Positions 33,231 to 41,335 of a stretch of 64,000 nucleotides of DNA are shown here, one piece after another. Numbering within the stretch: position 1 is the first letter of the stretch; each line of letters opens with the position of its first letter. A model generated the notes under the pieces. That model did no database searches. It was given only the letters and a program-made list of their open reading frames with translations, and was not told where the DNA came from. This stretch comes from Sulfurimicrobium sp963779055 (GTDB lineage Bacteria > Pseudomonadota > Gammaproteobacteria > Burkholderiales > Sulfuricellaceae). The position numbers were made by a program, and so were the translations under genes. The stretch lies in the NCBI GenBank assembly GCA_963779055.1, contig CAVZWN010000002.1, positions 248,001 to 312,000 on the forward strand, read 5' to 3'.

Positions 33231-34462
33231 GATCAGGTAAAAGTTGCAGACCCTGCTCCACCAGCTCCGGCAAAGACAGAAGCCGGGCATCGGCATGGCG
33301 CGAGATAAAAGCTTCAATCTGCTGCTGATTTTCTTCGGCAAATACGGAACAGGTAGCGTACAGCAATTTACCCCCTTGCTCCAGGCAATGCCACAAGGCA
33401 TCCAGAATATGCGCCTGCTGCACGGCAAACTGTGCAATATCGCTCTCGCGGCGCAACCACTTGATATCGGGATGCCGACGCACCACGCCGGAAGCGCTGC
33501 ATGGCACATCCGCCAGAATTCGCTGGAACTTTCGCCCATCCCACCACTGAGATGGCTGCGCAGCATCACCCACCACGCATTTGGCCCGCAAGCCCAGACG
33601 GCCCAGATTCTGCTCCACTTTCTGCAAGCGCTTTGCGTCGTGATCCAGCGCGGTCAGCGCCACATCCGCCAGCTCCAGCAGGTGCGCCGTCTTGCCGCCT
33701 GGCGCGGCACAGGCATCCAGCACCCGCATGCCATCGCTCACGTCCAGCAGACTTAGCGGCAAGCTGCGCGCCAGCGTCCTGCACCGAAACCAGCCCCTGA
33801 CTGAACCCGGGCAACTTGTCGACCGCTAACGGACGCTCCAGCAGAATGCCGGATGCGCCAACCACGCGGGCGGCGATCCCGGCATCAGCAAGCTGCTGTA
33901 TATAAGCCGCAAGACTGGTCTGACGGCAGTTTATCCGCAAGGTCATGGGAGGATGCTGATTGCCGGCCGCCAGAACCTGCTCCCACGCTTCCGGATATTG
34001 GCAACGCAGCTTGTCGATCCACCACTGCGGGTGGGAAAACCGCCCCTCTTCGCTGGCGCTGGCAGCATCTGCCAGTAAGCGCTCACGTTGCCGCAAAAAA
34101 TTGCGCAGCACAGCATTCACCAGGCCTTTGGCAGAAGACTTGCGCAGCACCTGGGTCGTTTTTACGGCATGATCCACCACCGCATGTGGCTGAGTGTGCG
34201 TGTAGGCCAGCTGGTAAAGCGCCACCAGCAGCAGGTGGTGAACGCTTTCGTCGTGCAAGGGTTTTTGCAGCAGCCTGGCGAGAATGGCCTGCAGTGTGCC
34301 ATAGTGGCGCAGCGTGCCATAGCTCATATCCTGAAACAGGGCGCGCTGCTGGGGTGTCAGCCCGGGGTGGCGCTCGACCGTGGCCTGCAGCACCTGATTC
34401 AGGTTGCGCCCGGAGAAAACGGCGGCAACAGCAGCACACGCCAGTGGCTGAACGTCACGCAA
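33187..34462 (-). pseudogene. rsmB: 16S rRNA (cytosine967-C5)-methyltransferase, frameshifted
   Basis: Together two frames encode a full RsmB of about 425 residues. The first frame (from TTG 34462) gives the NusB-like RNA-binding domain and ends in VSVQDAGAQLAAK. The second continues LLDVSDGMRVLDACAAPGGKTAHLLEL, with the SAM site, then ADVPCSASGVVRRHPD and YATCSVFAEEN, which hold both catalytic cysteines. The break is at about 33751: one extra base between the AAG and CTG codons. Removing it joins the frames cleanly. As written, the gene would make only a truncated protein without the methyltransferase domain. A sequencing or assembly error is at least as likely as a real mutation. fmt lies upstream, DUF4390 overlaps its end. 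Confidence 0.88.
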
Positions 34463-34530
34463 TGCCGCACACCGTAGCCATCATGCATGTGGCGGCATCA
34501 GGCTCGAAATGGCGGGGTGCCCCGGCAAAC

Positions 34531-35460
34531 TCAAACATCGAAACAATCGCCGGCAGCAACCGGGTTGCCTTGTAGAAACTGTTCCGCTGACAGACGTTTC
34601 CCGCCAGCCTTTTGTAATTCTTGCAGCAGCAACGCGTCCTGACCACAGGCCACCAGCACACCCTCCCGGTCTGCCCTCAGAATTTTGCCAGACTGCCCGC
34701 CCGCATCTTCCCGCACATTGGCCCGCCAGATGCGCCAGACATCCCCCTTGTATGAGCCCTGAGCGACAGGAAAAGGATTATAGGCGCGCACGGCACGTTC
34801 CAGAACCCGCGCGGGAAGGCTCCAGTCCATCCGGGCCTCGGCCTTGCTAAGCTTGGCAGCATAGGTCGCCAAATTGTCATCCTGAACCAGGCCCGGCAAG
34901 GCGCCATTTTGTAACAGCGGCAAAGCCGATTCGATGGCTTCTGCTCCCAGCACTGCCAGCTTGTCATGCAAAGTCTGAGCCGTATCCTTTTCATCGATAG
35001 CGAGGGGGGTGCGCATCAGCGTGGGGCCGGTATCCAGCCCAGCATCCATCTGCATAATGGTGATACCTGTCTCCCTGTCGCCCGCCAGAATGGCTCGCTG
35101 GATCGGCGCCGCGCCGCGCCAGCGCGGCAGCAGTGAAGCATGAATATTGAGACAGCCCAGACGCGGAATGACCAACACTTCCTGCGGCAAAATCAGCCCA
35201 TAGGCCGCAACGATCATGGCATCAGCCTGAACAGCCGCGAGCTGCCCCTGAATTTCCGGCTGCTTCAGGCTAACCGGTTGCAGAACATTCAATCCATTGG
35301 CCTGCGCCAACAGTTTGACGGGGCTCATGGTCAAGCTCATCCCCCGCCCAGCGGGCCGGTCCGGCTGCGTTAGCACCAGTGCGACATCATGGCCCGCGAG
35401 CAGCAGCGCATGCAGCGCCTGCGCTGCAAACTCCGGCGTTCCGGCAAAGATCAGCTTCAT
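34531..35460 (-). CDS. fmt: Methionyl-tRNA formyltransferase
   Basis: A 309-residue enzyme that formylates Met-tRNA(fMet) for translation initiation. FAGTPEFAAQALHALL is at the N-terminus, the QPDRPAGRG loop follows, and the catalytic NIHASLLPRWRGAAPIQRAI region with the N, H and D (MDAGLDTGPTL) residues is near 105-145. The C-terminal OB-like domain is present (RIWRANV...LLLQELQKAGGKRLSAEQFLQG). Its start overlaps the def stop by one base (TAATG), so deformylase and formyltransferase are made together. Confidence 0.97.
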   Translation of the reverse strand: MKLIFAGTPEFAAQALHALLLAGHDVALVLTQPDRPAGRGMSLTMSPVKLLAQANGLNVLQPVSLKQPEIQGQLAAVQADAMIVAAYGLILPQEVLVIPRLGCLNIHASLLPRWRGAAPIQRAILAGDRETGITIMQMDAGLDTGPTLMRTPLAIDEKDTAQTLHDKLAVLGAEAIESALPLLQNGALPGLVQDDNLATYAAKLSKAEARMDWSLPARVLERAVRAYNPFPVAQGSYKGDVWRIWRANVREDAGGQSGKILRADREGVLVACGQDALLLQELQKAGGKRLSAEQFLQGNPVAAGDCFDV

Positions 35461-35963
35461 TACATGGTCTCGCGCTGCTGCTTCTGCAGCCGGATCTTGA
35501 TCCGCGTCTGCTTAAGGCGGGAAAGATATTCAACAAACACTTTTCCCTGCAGGTGGTCAATTTCATGTTGTATGCATACCGCCAGCAAGCCATCAGCATG
35601 CAGCGTAAACGGTTTTCCCTCACGATCCAGCGCTTCGACCGTGACATGTTCGGCCCGGGTGACTTTTTCATAGATGCCCGGCACGGACAAACACCCCTCT
35701 TCCCGCTCGCCCACCCCGTCACGGGCAATAATTTTGGGATTGACCAGCGCCATCAGACTATCATGCGACTCAGAAATATCGACCACGATGACCCGCTTGT
35801 GTACATTTACCTGCGTAGCCGCAAGGCCAATTCCTGGCGCGGCATACATGGTCTGGGCCATGTCGTCGATCAGCCTGCGGATTTCCGCATTGACCTCCTT
35901 AACCGGAGAGGCAACTGTATGCAGGCGTGGATCAGGGTAATGCAGGATCGATAAAAGGGCCAT
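35460..35963 (-). CDS. def: Peptide deformylase
   Basis: A 167-residue metalloenzyme that removes the formyl group from new proteins. All three motifs are present: GIGLAATQVNV (motif 1), EEGCLSVPGIY with the metal cysteine (motif 2) and HEIDHLQGKVFVEYL with the two metal histidines and catalytic glutamate (motif 3). Length fits a type I enzyme. It is the first gene of the def-fmt-rsmB run and diverges from the LysM gene across an AT-rich gap of about 140 bases. Confidence 0.98.
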   Translation of the reverse strand: MALLSILHYPDPRLHTVASPVKEVNAEIRRLIDDMAQTMYAAPGIGLAATQVNVHKRVIVVDISESHDSLMALVNPKIIARDGVGEREEGCLSVPGIYEKVTRAEHVTVEALDREGKPFTLHADGLLAVCIQHEIDHLQGKVFVEYLSRLKQTRIKIRLQKQQRETM

Positions 35964-36100
35964 AATTGCTTGCCTATTTAATTAATTACATGCAGAATTT
36001 AATTTAAAACCTAAGTACGGTCAGACAGGTTGGCCGATGTATAGAACTTCTGATAACAAACAAACCAGAAAAATTCTTCACCAGAGTGAGGCGCCCCCCT

Positions 36101-37372
36101 ATGCGTAAGCCCATTATTATAGCTGTGCTTTCCCTTTCCGGCTTGATTTCCTCAGTGGCTGGCGCGGAAGATCTCAAACTCCAGGACAACCTGCCCCAAC
36201 AGCATGTGGTAGTAAAAGGCGACACCCTGTGGGGAATTTCCGAAAAATTCCTTAAAGACCCTTGGCGCTGGCCGCAGTTGTGGCAGATGAATCGGGAACA
36301 GATCAAAAACCCCCATCTGATCTACCCCGGTGATGTGGTTGTCCTTGATATGCAGGGAGGCTCTCCAAGATTGCGTCTGCTCAAGGGCGAGCAAGCCATC
36401 AAACTGAGCCCCCGTGCTCGCGGCGTAGCCACCGAGACACAGGCCGTGCCCTCCATCCCCATGTCCGCCATCGGTCCTTTTCTGACCAAGCCGCTGGTCA
36501 TCGAAGAAAACAGCCTGGATGACACGCCCTATATCGTCGGAACGGATGAAAACAAGTCCATCATGGGACAAGGTGACCGTATATATGCAGCTAATGCAAA
36601 AGATCGCAGCATCAAGAACTGGAGTATTTTCCGCCAGGGCAAGCTACTCATTGACCCGGATAACGAACAGCCCATGGGATACGAAGCCGAATATGTGGGT
36701 GAAGCCAGAACGCTGGATAACCGCCCGGACGACTTGATGACGCTGGAAATTACGCGCTCGGTCCATGAGATTCGCCGAGATGATCGCTTGGTGCCCAGCA
36801 TCAGCAACAGCGAGCTCAAGTATGTTCCCCATGCGCCTGAGCAGGCAATCAATGGCCGGATCGTTTCAGCCTATGGCGCCATTTCGGATGCCGGCAAATA
36901 TGGCACGGTGCTGATAAACAGGGGCAGCAAGGATGGCCTGGAAGTAGGACATGTGCTGGCGGTATACAGCAAGGGCCGTACGGTAGAAGGGAAGCCTGCG
37001 GATAAACGCAAAAATGCCTGGCGTTACATGGATAAGGAATGCCTGAAACCAGGAAAAACCGTCAGTTTTGACCAGTTTTATGATCCCAAGGATACACTTG
37101 AACCGTGTACCGATACGTCTGGCGAAAAAATCACCTATTCTGATATCGGCTGCCTCAAGCCAGGCGCAAAGATCAGTTTTGACCAGTTCTTCAACCCTAA
37201 AGATGTTTACAAGCTGCACTGCCGCTCCGGCAGCGGGGGGAACGATATCACCCTGCCTGATACACGCACCGGCCTGGTTTTTGTTTACCGCGTTTTTGAC
37301 CGTGTTTCCTACGCGCTGGTCATGAAAGCAAACCGCCCGGTATATCTTCTGGACGTTGTCAAGAATCCTTGA
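36101..37372 (+). CDS. LysM-domain exported protein with an internal 37-residue duplication
   Basis: A 423-residue protein with a signal peptide (MRKPIIIAVLSLSGLISSVAGA). A LysM domain follows at about residues 30-85 (HVVVKGDTLWGISEKFLKDPWRWPQLW...IYPGDVVVLD), suggesting peptidoglycan binding. The C-terminal half has a conserved region (GRIVSAYGAISDAGKYGTVLINRGSKDGLEVGHVLAVY). Near residues 310-375 two similar units occur 37 residues apart: CLKPGKTVSFDQFYDPKD and CLKPGAKISFDQFFNPKD, each with a second cysteine about 22 residues later. ATG 36101 is preferred over GTG 36086 because GAGTGAGG forms its ribosome site. It precedes dprA with a four-base overlap, a common betaproteobacterial arrangement. 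Function unknown. Confidence 0.9.
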   Translation: MRKPIIIAVLSLSGLISSVAGAEDLKLQDNLPQQHVVVKGDTLWGISEKFLKDPWRWPQLWQMNREQIKNPHLIYPGDVVVLDMQGGSPRLRLLKGEQAIKLSPRARGVATETQAVPSIPMSAIGPFLTKPLVIEENSLDDTPYIVGTDENKSIMGQGDRIYAANAKDRSIKNWSIFRQGKLLIDPDNEQPMGYEAEYVGEARTLDNRPDDLMTLEITRSVHEIRRDDRLVPSISNSELKYVPHAPEQAINGRIVSAYGAISDAGKYGTVLINRGSKDGLEVGHVLAVYSKGRTVEGKPADKRKNAWRYMDKECLKPGKTVSFDQFYDPKDTLEPCTDTSGEKITYSDIGCLKPGAKISFDQFFNPKDVYKLHCRSGSGGNDITLPDTRTGLVFVYRVFDRVSYALVMKANRPVYLLDVVKNP

Positions 37373-38466
37373 TCGACAAGCAACACCCGCTTTCCCTGTG
37401 GGTCGCCCTGAGCCTGATTCATGGCCTGGGCGGGGAAAGCTTCCGGCGCCTGCTGCAATCCTTCGGGGAACCTGAACATATTTTTTCCGCCGGGGTATCC
37501 GCTCTGGAAAAAATCGTGCGTGCACCTGTTGCTCGCCTTATCTGCACCGGGCCAGATTACGAGGCGCTCACTCCGACACTGAAGTGGCTCGAAGACCCGC
37601 TCAACCATGTCATCACGCTGGCGGATGAAGATTATCCCCGCGCCCTGCTGGAAACCCCCGATCCGCCACCCCTGCTTTATGTCAAAGGCCAGCGCCAGCG
37701 CCTCAACCTGCCAGCGCTGGCTATCGTCGGTAGCCGCAACGCTACGCCTCAAGGGCTCACCAATGCGGAAAATTTTGCCCGCCACCTCAGCAACTGCGGT
37801 TTGTGCATTATCAGCGGGCTTGCGCTTGGAATCGATGGGGCGGCCCACCGAGGCGGGCTGCAAGGCCAAGCCAGCAGCATCGCCGTAGTCGGCACGGGGC
37901 TGGATATTGTTTATCCTTCCCGCCACCGCGATCTGGCGCATGCTCTGGCACAGGAAGGCGCGCTGGTATCCGAATTTCCTCTGGGCACCCCGTCCAAGGC
38001 TCAGAATTTCCCGCGCCGCAACCGTCTGATCAGCGGCCTTTCCCGAGGCTGCCTGGTAGTAGAAGCCGCCCTTCAAAGCGGTTCTTTGATTACAGCGCGG
38101 CTCGCAGCGGAGCAGGGGAGAGAAGTGTTTGCCATTCCCGGATCCATCCATTCACCGCTGGCCAGAGGTTCCCATTACTTGATAAAACAGGGCGCAAAGT
38201 TGGTCGAAACGGCGCAGGACATCCTGGATGAACTTGGTTACCCTGCCGCGGCCGCTTCTAACCATGCACCAGACGCCGCCTCTTTTGATAAGGAAGAAGC
38301 CATGCTTATACAGAGCATGGGCTTCGACCCGGTCAGCATCGACACGCTGGTCAACAGCAGCGGCTTGACGAGCAATAGTGTTTGCGCCATTCTGTTAACC
38401 ATGGAATTGGACGGTCATGTGACCAGCTTGCCGGGCGGCCTCTACCAGCGCAGTGGAAAAGTTTAA
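37369..38466 (+). CDS. dprA: DNA-processing protein DprA
   Basis: A 365-residue protein that loads RecA on incoming single-stranded DNA in natural transformation. The Rossmann core has VGSRNATPQGL, IISGLALGIDGAAHRGGL, VVGTGLDIVYPSRH and EFPLGTPSKAQNFPRRNRLISGLSRGCLVVEA. A C-terminal winged-helix (DXNSL-like) segment follows (GFDPVSIDTLVNSSGLTSNSVCAILLTMELDGHV). The start is TTG 37369, overlapping the preceding stop (TTGA). Competence in this organism cannot be judged from this gene alone. Confidence 0.95.
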   Translation: MIDKQHPLSLWVALSLIHGLGGESFRRLLQSFGEPEHIFSAGVSALEKIVRAPVARLICTGPDYEALTPTLKWLEDPLNHVITLADEDYPRALLETPDPPPLLYVKGQRQRLNLPALAIVGSRNATPQGLTNAENFARHLSNCGLCIISGLALGIDGAAHRGGLQGQASSIAVVGTGLDIVYPSRHRDLAHALAQEGALVSEFPLGTPSKAQNFPRRNRLISGLSRGCLVVEAALQSGSLITARLAAEQGREVFAIPGSIHSPLARGSHYLIKQGAKLVETAQDILDELGYPAAAASNHAPDAASFDKEEAMLIQSMGFDPVSIDTLVNSSGLTSNSVCAILLTMELDGHVTSLPGGLYQRSGKV

Positions 38467-38484
38467 TAGCGATATCAAATCATA

Positions 38485-38943
38485 ATGTTCGACATCCTCG
38501 TTTACTTGTTCGAAAACTATTTCGAAGCCAACCTTCATCCAGACCAGAGTACGCTGGAGAAGGAGCTGTCAGCCGCCGGTTTCGACAGTTCCGAAATCAA
38601 TCTCGCATTTGACTGGCTCAATGGACTGGACAGGCTATCCAATGCCCCCTATCCGGAAAGCCTTATAAATAGTACATCCACTCGTATTTATTCAGATATT
38701 GAGCTGGAAAAAATAGATACCGAGAGCCGGGGCTTTCTCTCTTTCCTCGAAGTCGCCAACATCATCAATCCGATACAGCGAGAATGGGTGATTGACCGTA
38801 TTCTTGCACTGAATGACCGTGACGTGAACATCGAGCAGGTCAAGTGGACCGTCCTGATGGTTTTGTGGAGCCAGGGCCAAGCCGATGATTACCTGTTCAT
38901 GGAAGACCTGCTGTTTGGCGATAGCACGCCGCAAATGCACTGA
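38485..38943 (+). CDS. smg: Smg family protein (DUF494)
   Basis: A 152-residue protein of the Smg/DUF494 family: MFDILVYLFENYFEANLHPDQSTLEKELSAAGF start, SRGFLSFLEVANIINPIQREWVIDRILAL in the middle, and a conserved VKWTVLMVLWSQ near the end. The biochemical role is not established. It lies between dprA and topA, its usual place in beta- and gammaproteobacteria. Confidence 0.95.
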   Translation: MFDILVYLFENYFEANLHPDQSTLEKELSAAGFDSSEINLAFDWLNGLDRLSNAPYPESLINSTSTRIYSDIELEKIDTESRGFLSFLEVANIINPIQREWVIDRILALNDRDVNIEQVKWTVLMVLWSQGQADDYLFMEDLLFGDSTPQMH

Positions 38944-38997
38944 TCTTTTCATCCTTTTCCAACCGCTGATTAATTTCGGCACCACCCTATACTGTCT

Positions 38998-41274
38998 ATG
39001 TCATCCTTCCTTCTGATTGTTGAATCCCCGTCCAAAGCCAAAACCCTGAAAAAATATCTGGGCAAGGATTTCGAAATTCTCGCCTCTTATGGTCATGTGC
39101 GCGACCTTGTACCCAAGCAGGGCGCCGTAGACACTGCGCACGACTTCTCAATGAAGTACGAACTGATCGCACGCAACAGCAAACACGTCGATGCCATTGC
39201 CAAGGCAGTTAAAGATGCCGACACCATCTACCTCGCAACCGACCCGGACCGCGAAGGTGAAGCCATCGCATGGCACCTGGCAGAAATATTGAAAGCCAAG
39301 AAACTGCTCAAGAACAAAACGCTGAAACGCGTTGTTTTTCATGAAATTACGCAATCTGCTGTGCAGGCGGCCGTCGCTGAACCCCGAGAAATCGAGATGG
39401 ACATGGTGAATGCACAGCAAGCCCGGCGTGCGCTCGATTATCTGGTGGGCTTTAATCTTTCCCCTCTGCTGTGGCGCAAGATTCGCCGCGGATTGTCAGC
39501 GGGCCGCGTCCAAAGCCCGGCATTGCGTCTGATCGTGGAACGCGAACTTGAAATCGAGAAATTTCAGACGCAGGAATATTGGAGTGTTCACCTTGACAGC
39601 CACAAGGGGCGGCAGAAATTCAATGCCAAGCTTTTCCAGTACCAGGGCGAAAAACTGACTCAATTCAGCGTCACAAATGATGCACAGCAAGCCGCGATAG
39701 TTGCCGAATTGCTGCAAACCGGCGGAGGCAAAGCCACCGTCACACAGGTCGAGAAAAAACGCAAACAGCGTGTTGCGGCAGCGCCATTTACCACCTCCAC
39801 CCTGCAGCAGGAAGCGGTGCGCAAACTGGGCTTCACCACTGACCGTGCCATGAAAGTGGCCCAACAACTGTACGAAGGTTTCGATATCGGCGGAGCCGCC
39901 ACCGGTCTCATTACCTACATGCGTACTGATTCGGTCAATCTGGCGCAGGAAGCCATCGAAGAAATTCGCACCTACATAGCCAGTAATTTTGAAGCCGACT
40001 ATCTGCCCAAAGCCGCGCTAAGCTACAAAAGCAAATCCAAGAATGCCCAGGAAGCACACGAAGCAATCCGCCCCACCTCTATTCTGCGTTCGCCGCAGGA
40101 AGTCCGACAGTATCTCAGCGCAGATCAGGCAAAGCTTTATGAAATGATCTGGAAACGTACGCTGGCCTGTCAGATGAGCGCCGCAAGATTCGATACCGTC
40201 AGCCTGGATCTGGCGGTGGGCAATGATAAAAATCTGTTCCGGGCTACCGGCCAGACCATGGTTTTCCCCGGCTACATCGCTGTCTATCAGGAAGATCAGG
40301 ACGACACTGAGGAAGAAGGTGAGAGCAAATTGCCCCCGCTTGAAAAAGGGGAAGAAGTTGCAATAGACCAGATTTCCGGTGAACAGCATTTTACACAGCC
40401 ACCACCGCGCTATTCTGAAGCCAGCCTGGTTAAAGCCCTGGAAGAGTATGGCATTGGTCGTCCATCAACCTATGCAAGCATTATCAGCACCTTGCAGGCG
40501 AGAGAATACGCCCTGCTGGACAAAAAACGGTTTTATCCAACAGACGTTGGCAGAGTGGTGAACAAGTTTCTCACCGAGCATTTTTCGCGCTATGTAAATT
40601 ACGATTTCACTGCCCAGCTGGAAGATGAGCTTGACCTGATTTCCACCGGAAAACGGGAATGGATACCTGTTCTGGCTTCTTTCTGGAAAGATTTCAGCCA
40701 GCAACTCGAACAGAAGAAGGACGTTGATCGCCCTGGCGTTGAAATACTGGACGAGGCATGCCCAAAATGTGGCAAACCACTTACTGCCAGACTAGGGAAG
40801 CGTGGAAAATTTATCGGCTGCTCCGCCTATCCCGAATGTGACTACACCCGTAACATGGATGGCGATCCCGGGGAATCCACCCAGCCCGTCATTGTGGAAG
40901 GACGTGTCTGCCCGCAATGCAGCAGTGAACTGGTAATCAAGGCCGGACCCTATGGGAAATTCATTGGCTGCACCAGTTATCCCAAATGTAAATTCATCGA
41001 ACCCCTGGAAAAACCCAAGGATACGGGCGTCTCCTGCCCAGAATGCAAGGAGGGCACGCTGATTGAACGCAAGAGCCGCTATGGCAAGCTATTTTATTCT
41101 TGCAACAGCTACCCGAAATGCAAATACGCCACCTGGAACCCGCCCATCAATGAGCCTTGTCCAAAATGCGGCTGGCCTATCCTGACGGTAAAAATCACCA
41201 AACGCCGAGGGACCGAAAAAGTATGCCCTCAGAAAGAATGTGGTTTTGTCGAACAAATTGCTCCGCCGGAATAA
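38998..41274 (+). CDS. topA: DNA topoisomerase I
   Basis: A 758-residue type IA topoisomerase that relaxes negative supercoils. The TOPRIM domain is N-terminal (LLIVESPSKAKTLKKYL, ATDPDREGEAIAWHL with the DxDxE metal acids). The active-site tyrosine is about Y307 in GLITYMRTDSVNL. GRPSTYASIISTLQ follows. The C-terminus carries four zinc-ribbon-like modules beginning CPKCGKPL, CPQCSSEL, CPECKEG and CPKCGWP. It converges with gyrB, which makes the opposite change in supercoiling, and shares a terminator with it. Confidence 0.98.
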   Translation: MSSFLLIVESPSKAKTLKKYLGKDFEILASYGHVRDLVPKQGAVDTAHDFSMKYELIARNSKHVDAIAKAVKDADTIYLATDPDREGEAIAWHLAEILKAKKLLKNKTLKRVVFHEITQSAVQAAVAEPREIEMDMVNAQQARRALDYLVGFNLSPLLWRKIRRGLSAGRVQSPALRLIVERELEIEKFQTQEYWSVHLDSHKGRQKFNAKLFQYQGEKLTQFSVTNDAQQAAIVAELLQTGGGKATVTQVEKKRKQRVAAAPFTTSTLQQEAVRKLGFTTDRAMKVAQQLYEGFDIGGAATGLITYMRTDSVNLAQEAIEEIRTYIASNFEADYLPKAALSYKSKSKNAQEAHEAIRPTSILRSPQEVRQYLSADQAKLYEMIWKRTLACQMSAARFDTVSLDLAVGNDKNLFRATGQTMVFPGYIAVYQEDQDDTEEEGESKLPPLEKGEEVAIDQISGEQHFTQPPPRYSEASLVKALEEYGIGRPSTYASIISTLQAREYALLDKKRFYPTDVGRVVNKFLTEHFSRYVNYDFTAQLEDELDLISTGKREWIPVLASFWKDFSQQLEQKKDVDRPGVEILDEACPKCGKPLTARLGKRGKFIGCSAYPECDYTRNMDGDPGESTQPVIVEGRVCPQCSSELVIKAGPYGKFIGCTSYPKCKFIEPLEKPKDTGVSCPECKEGTLIERKSRYGKLFYSCNSYPKCKYATWNPPINEPCPKCGWPILTVKITKRRGTEKVCPQKECGFVEQIAPPE

Positions 41275-41288
41275 TCTTTCTCTGCAAA

Positions 41289-41324
41289 CAGAAAAGGCTC
41301 CTTTGTAGGAGCCTTTTCTGTTTT
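41289..41324. terminator. Bidirectional terminator between topA and gyrB
   Basis: A 13-base stem CAGAAAAGGCTCC / GGAGCCTTTTCTG with a six-base loop (TTTGTA) is followed by TTTT on the plus strand. On the minus strand it is followed by a shorter T run. It sits between convergent topA and gyrB. Confidence 0.92.
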
Positions 41325-41335
41325 AACGCGATATT

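Noticed and set aside
33231..33569. Longer N-terminus for the DUF4390 protein
   Set aside because: The extra residues are an out-of-frame reading of rsmB; the signal peptide begins only at 33230-33221.
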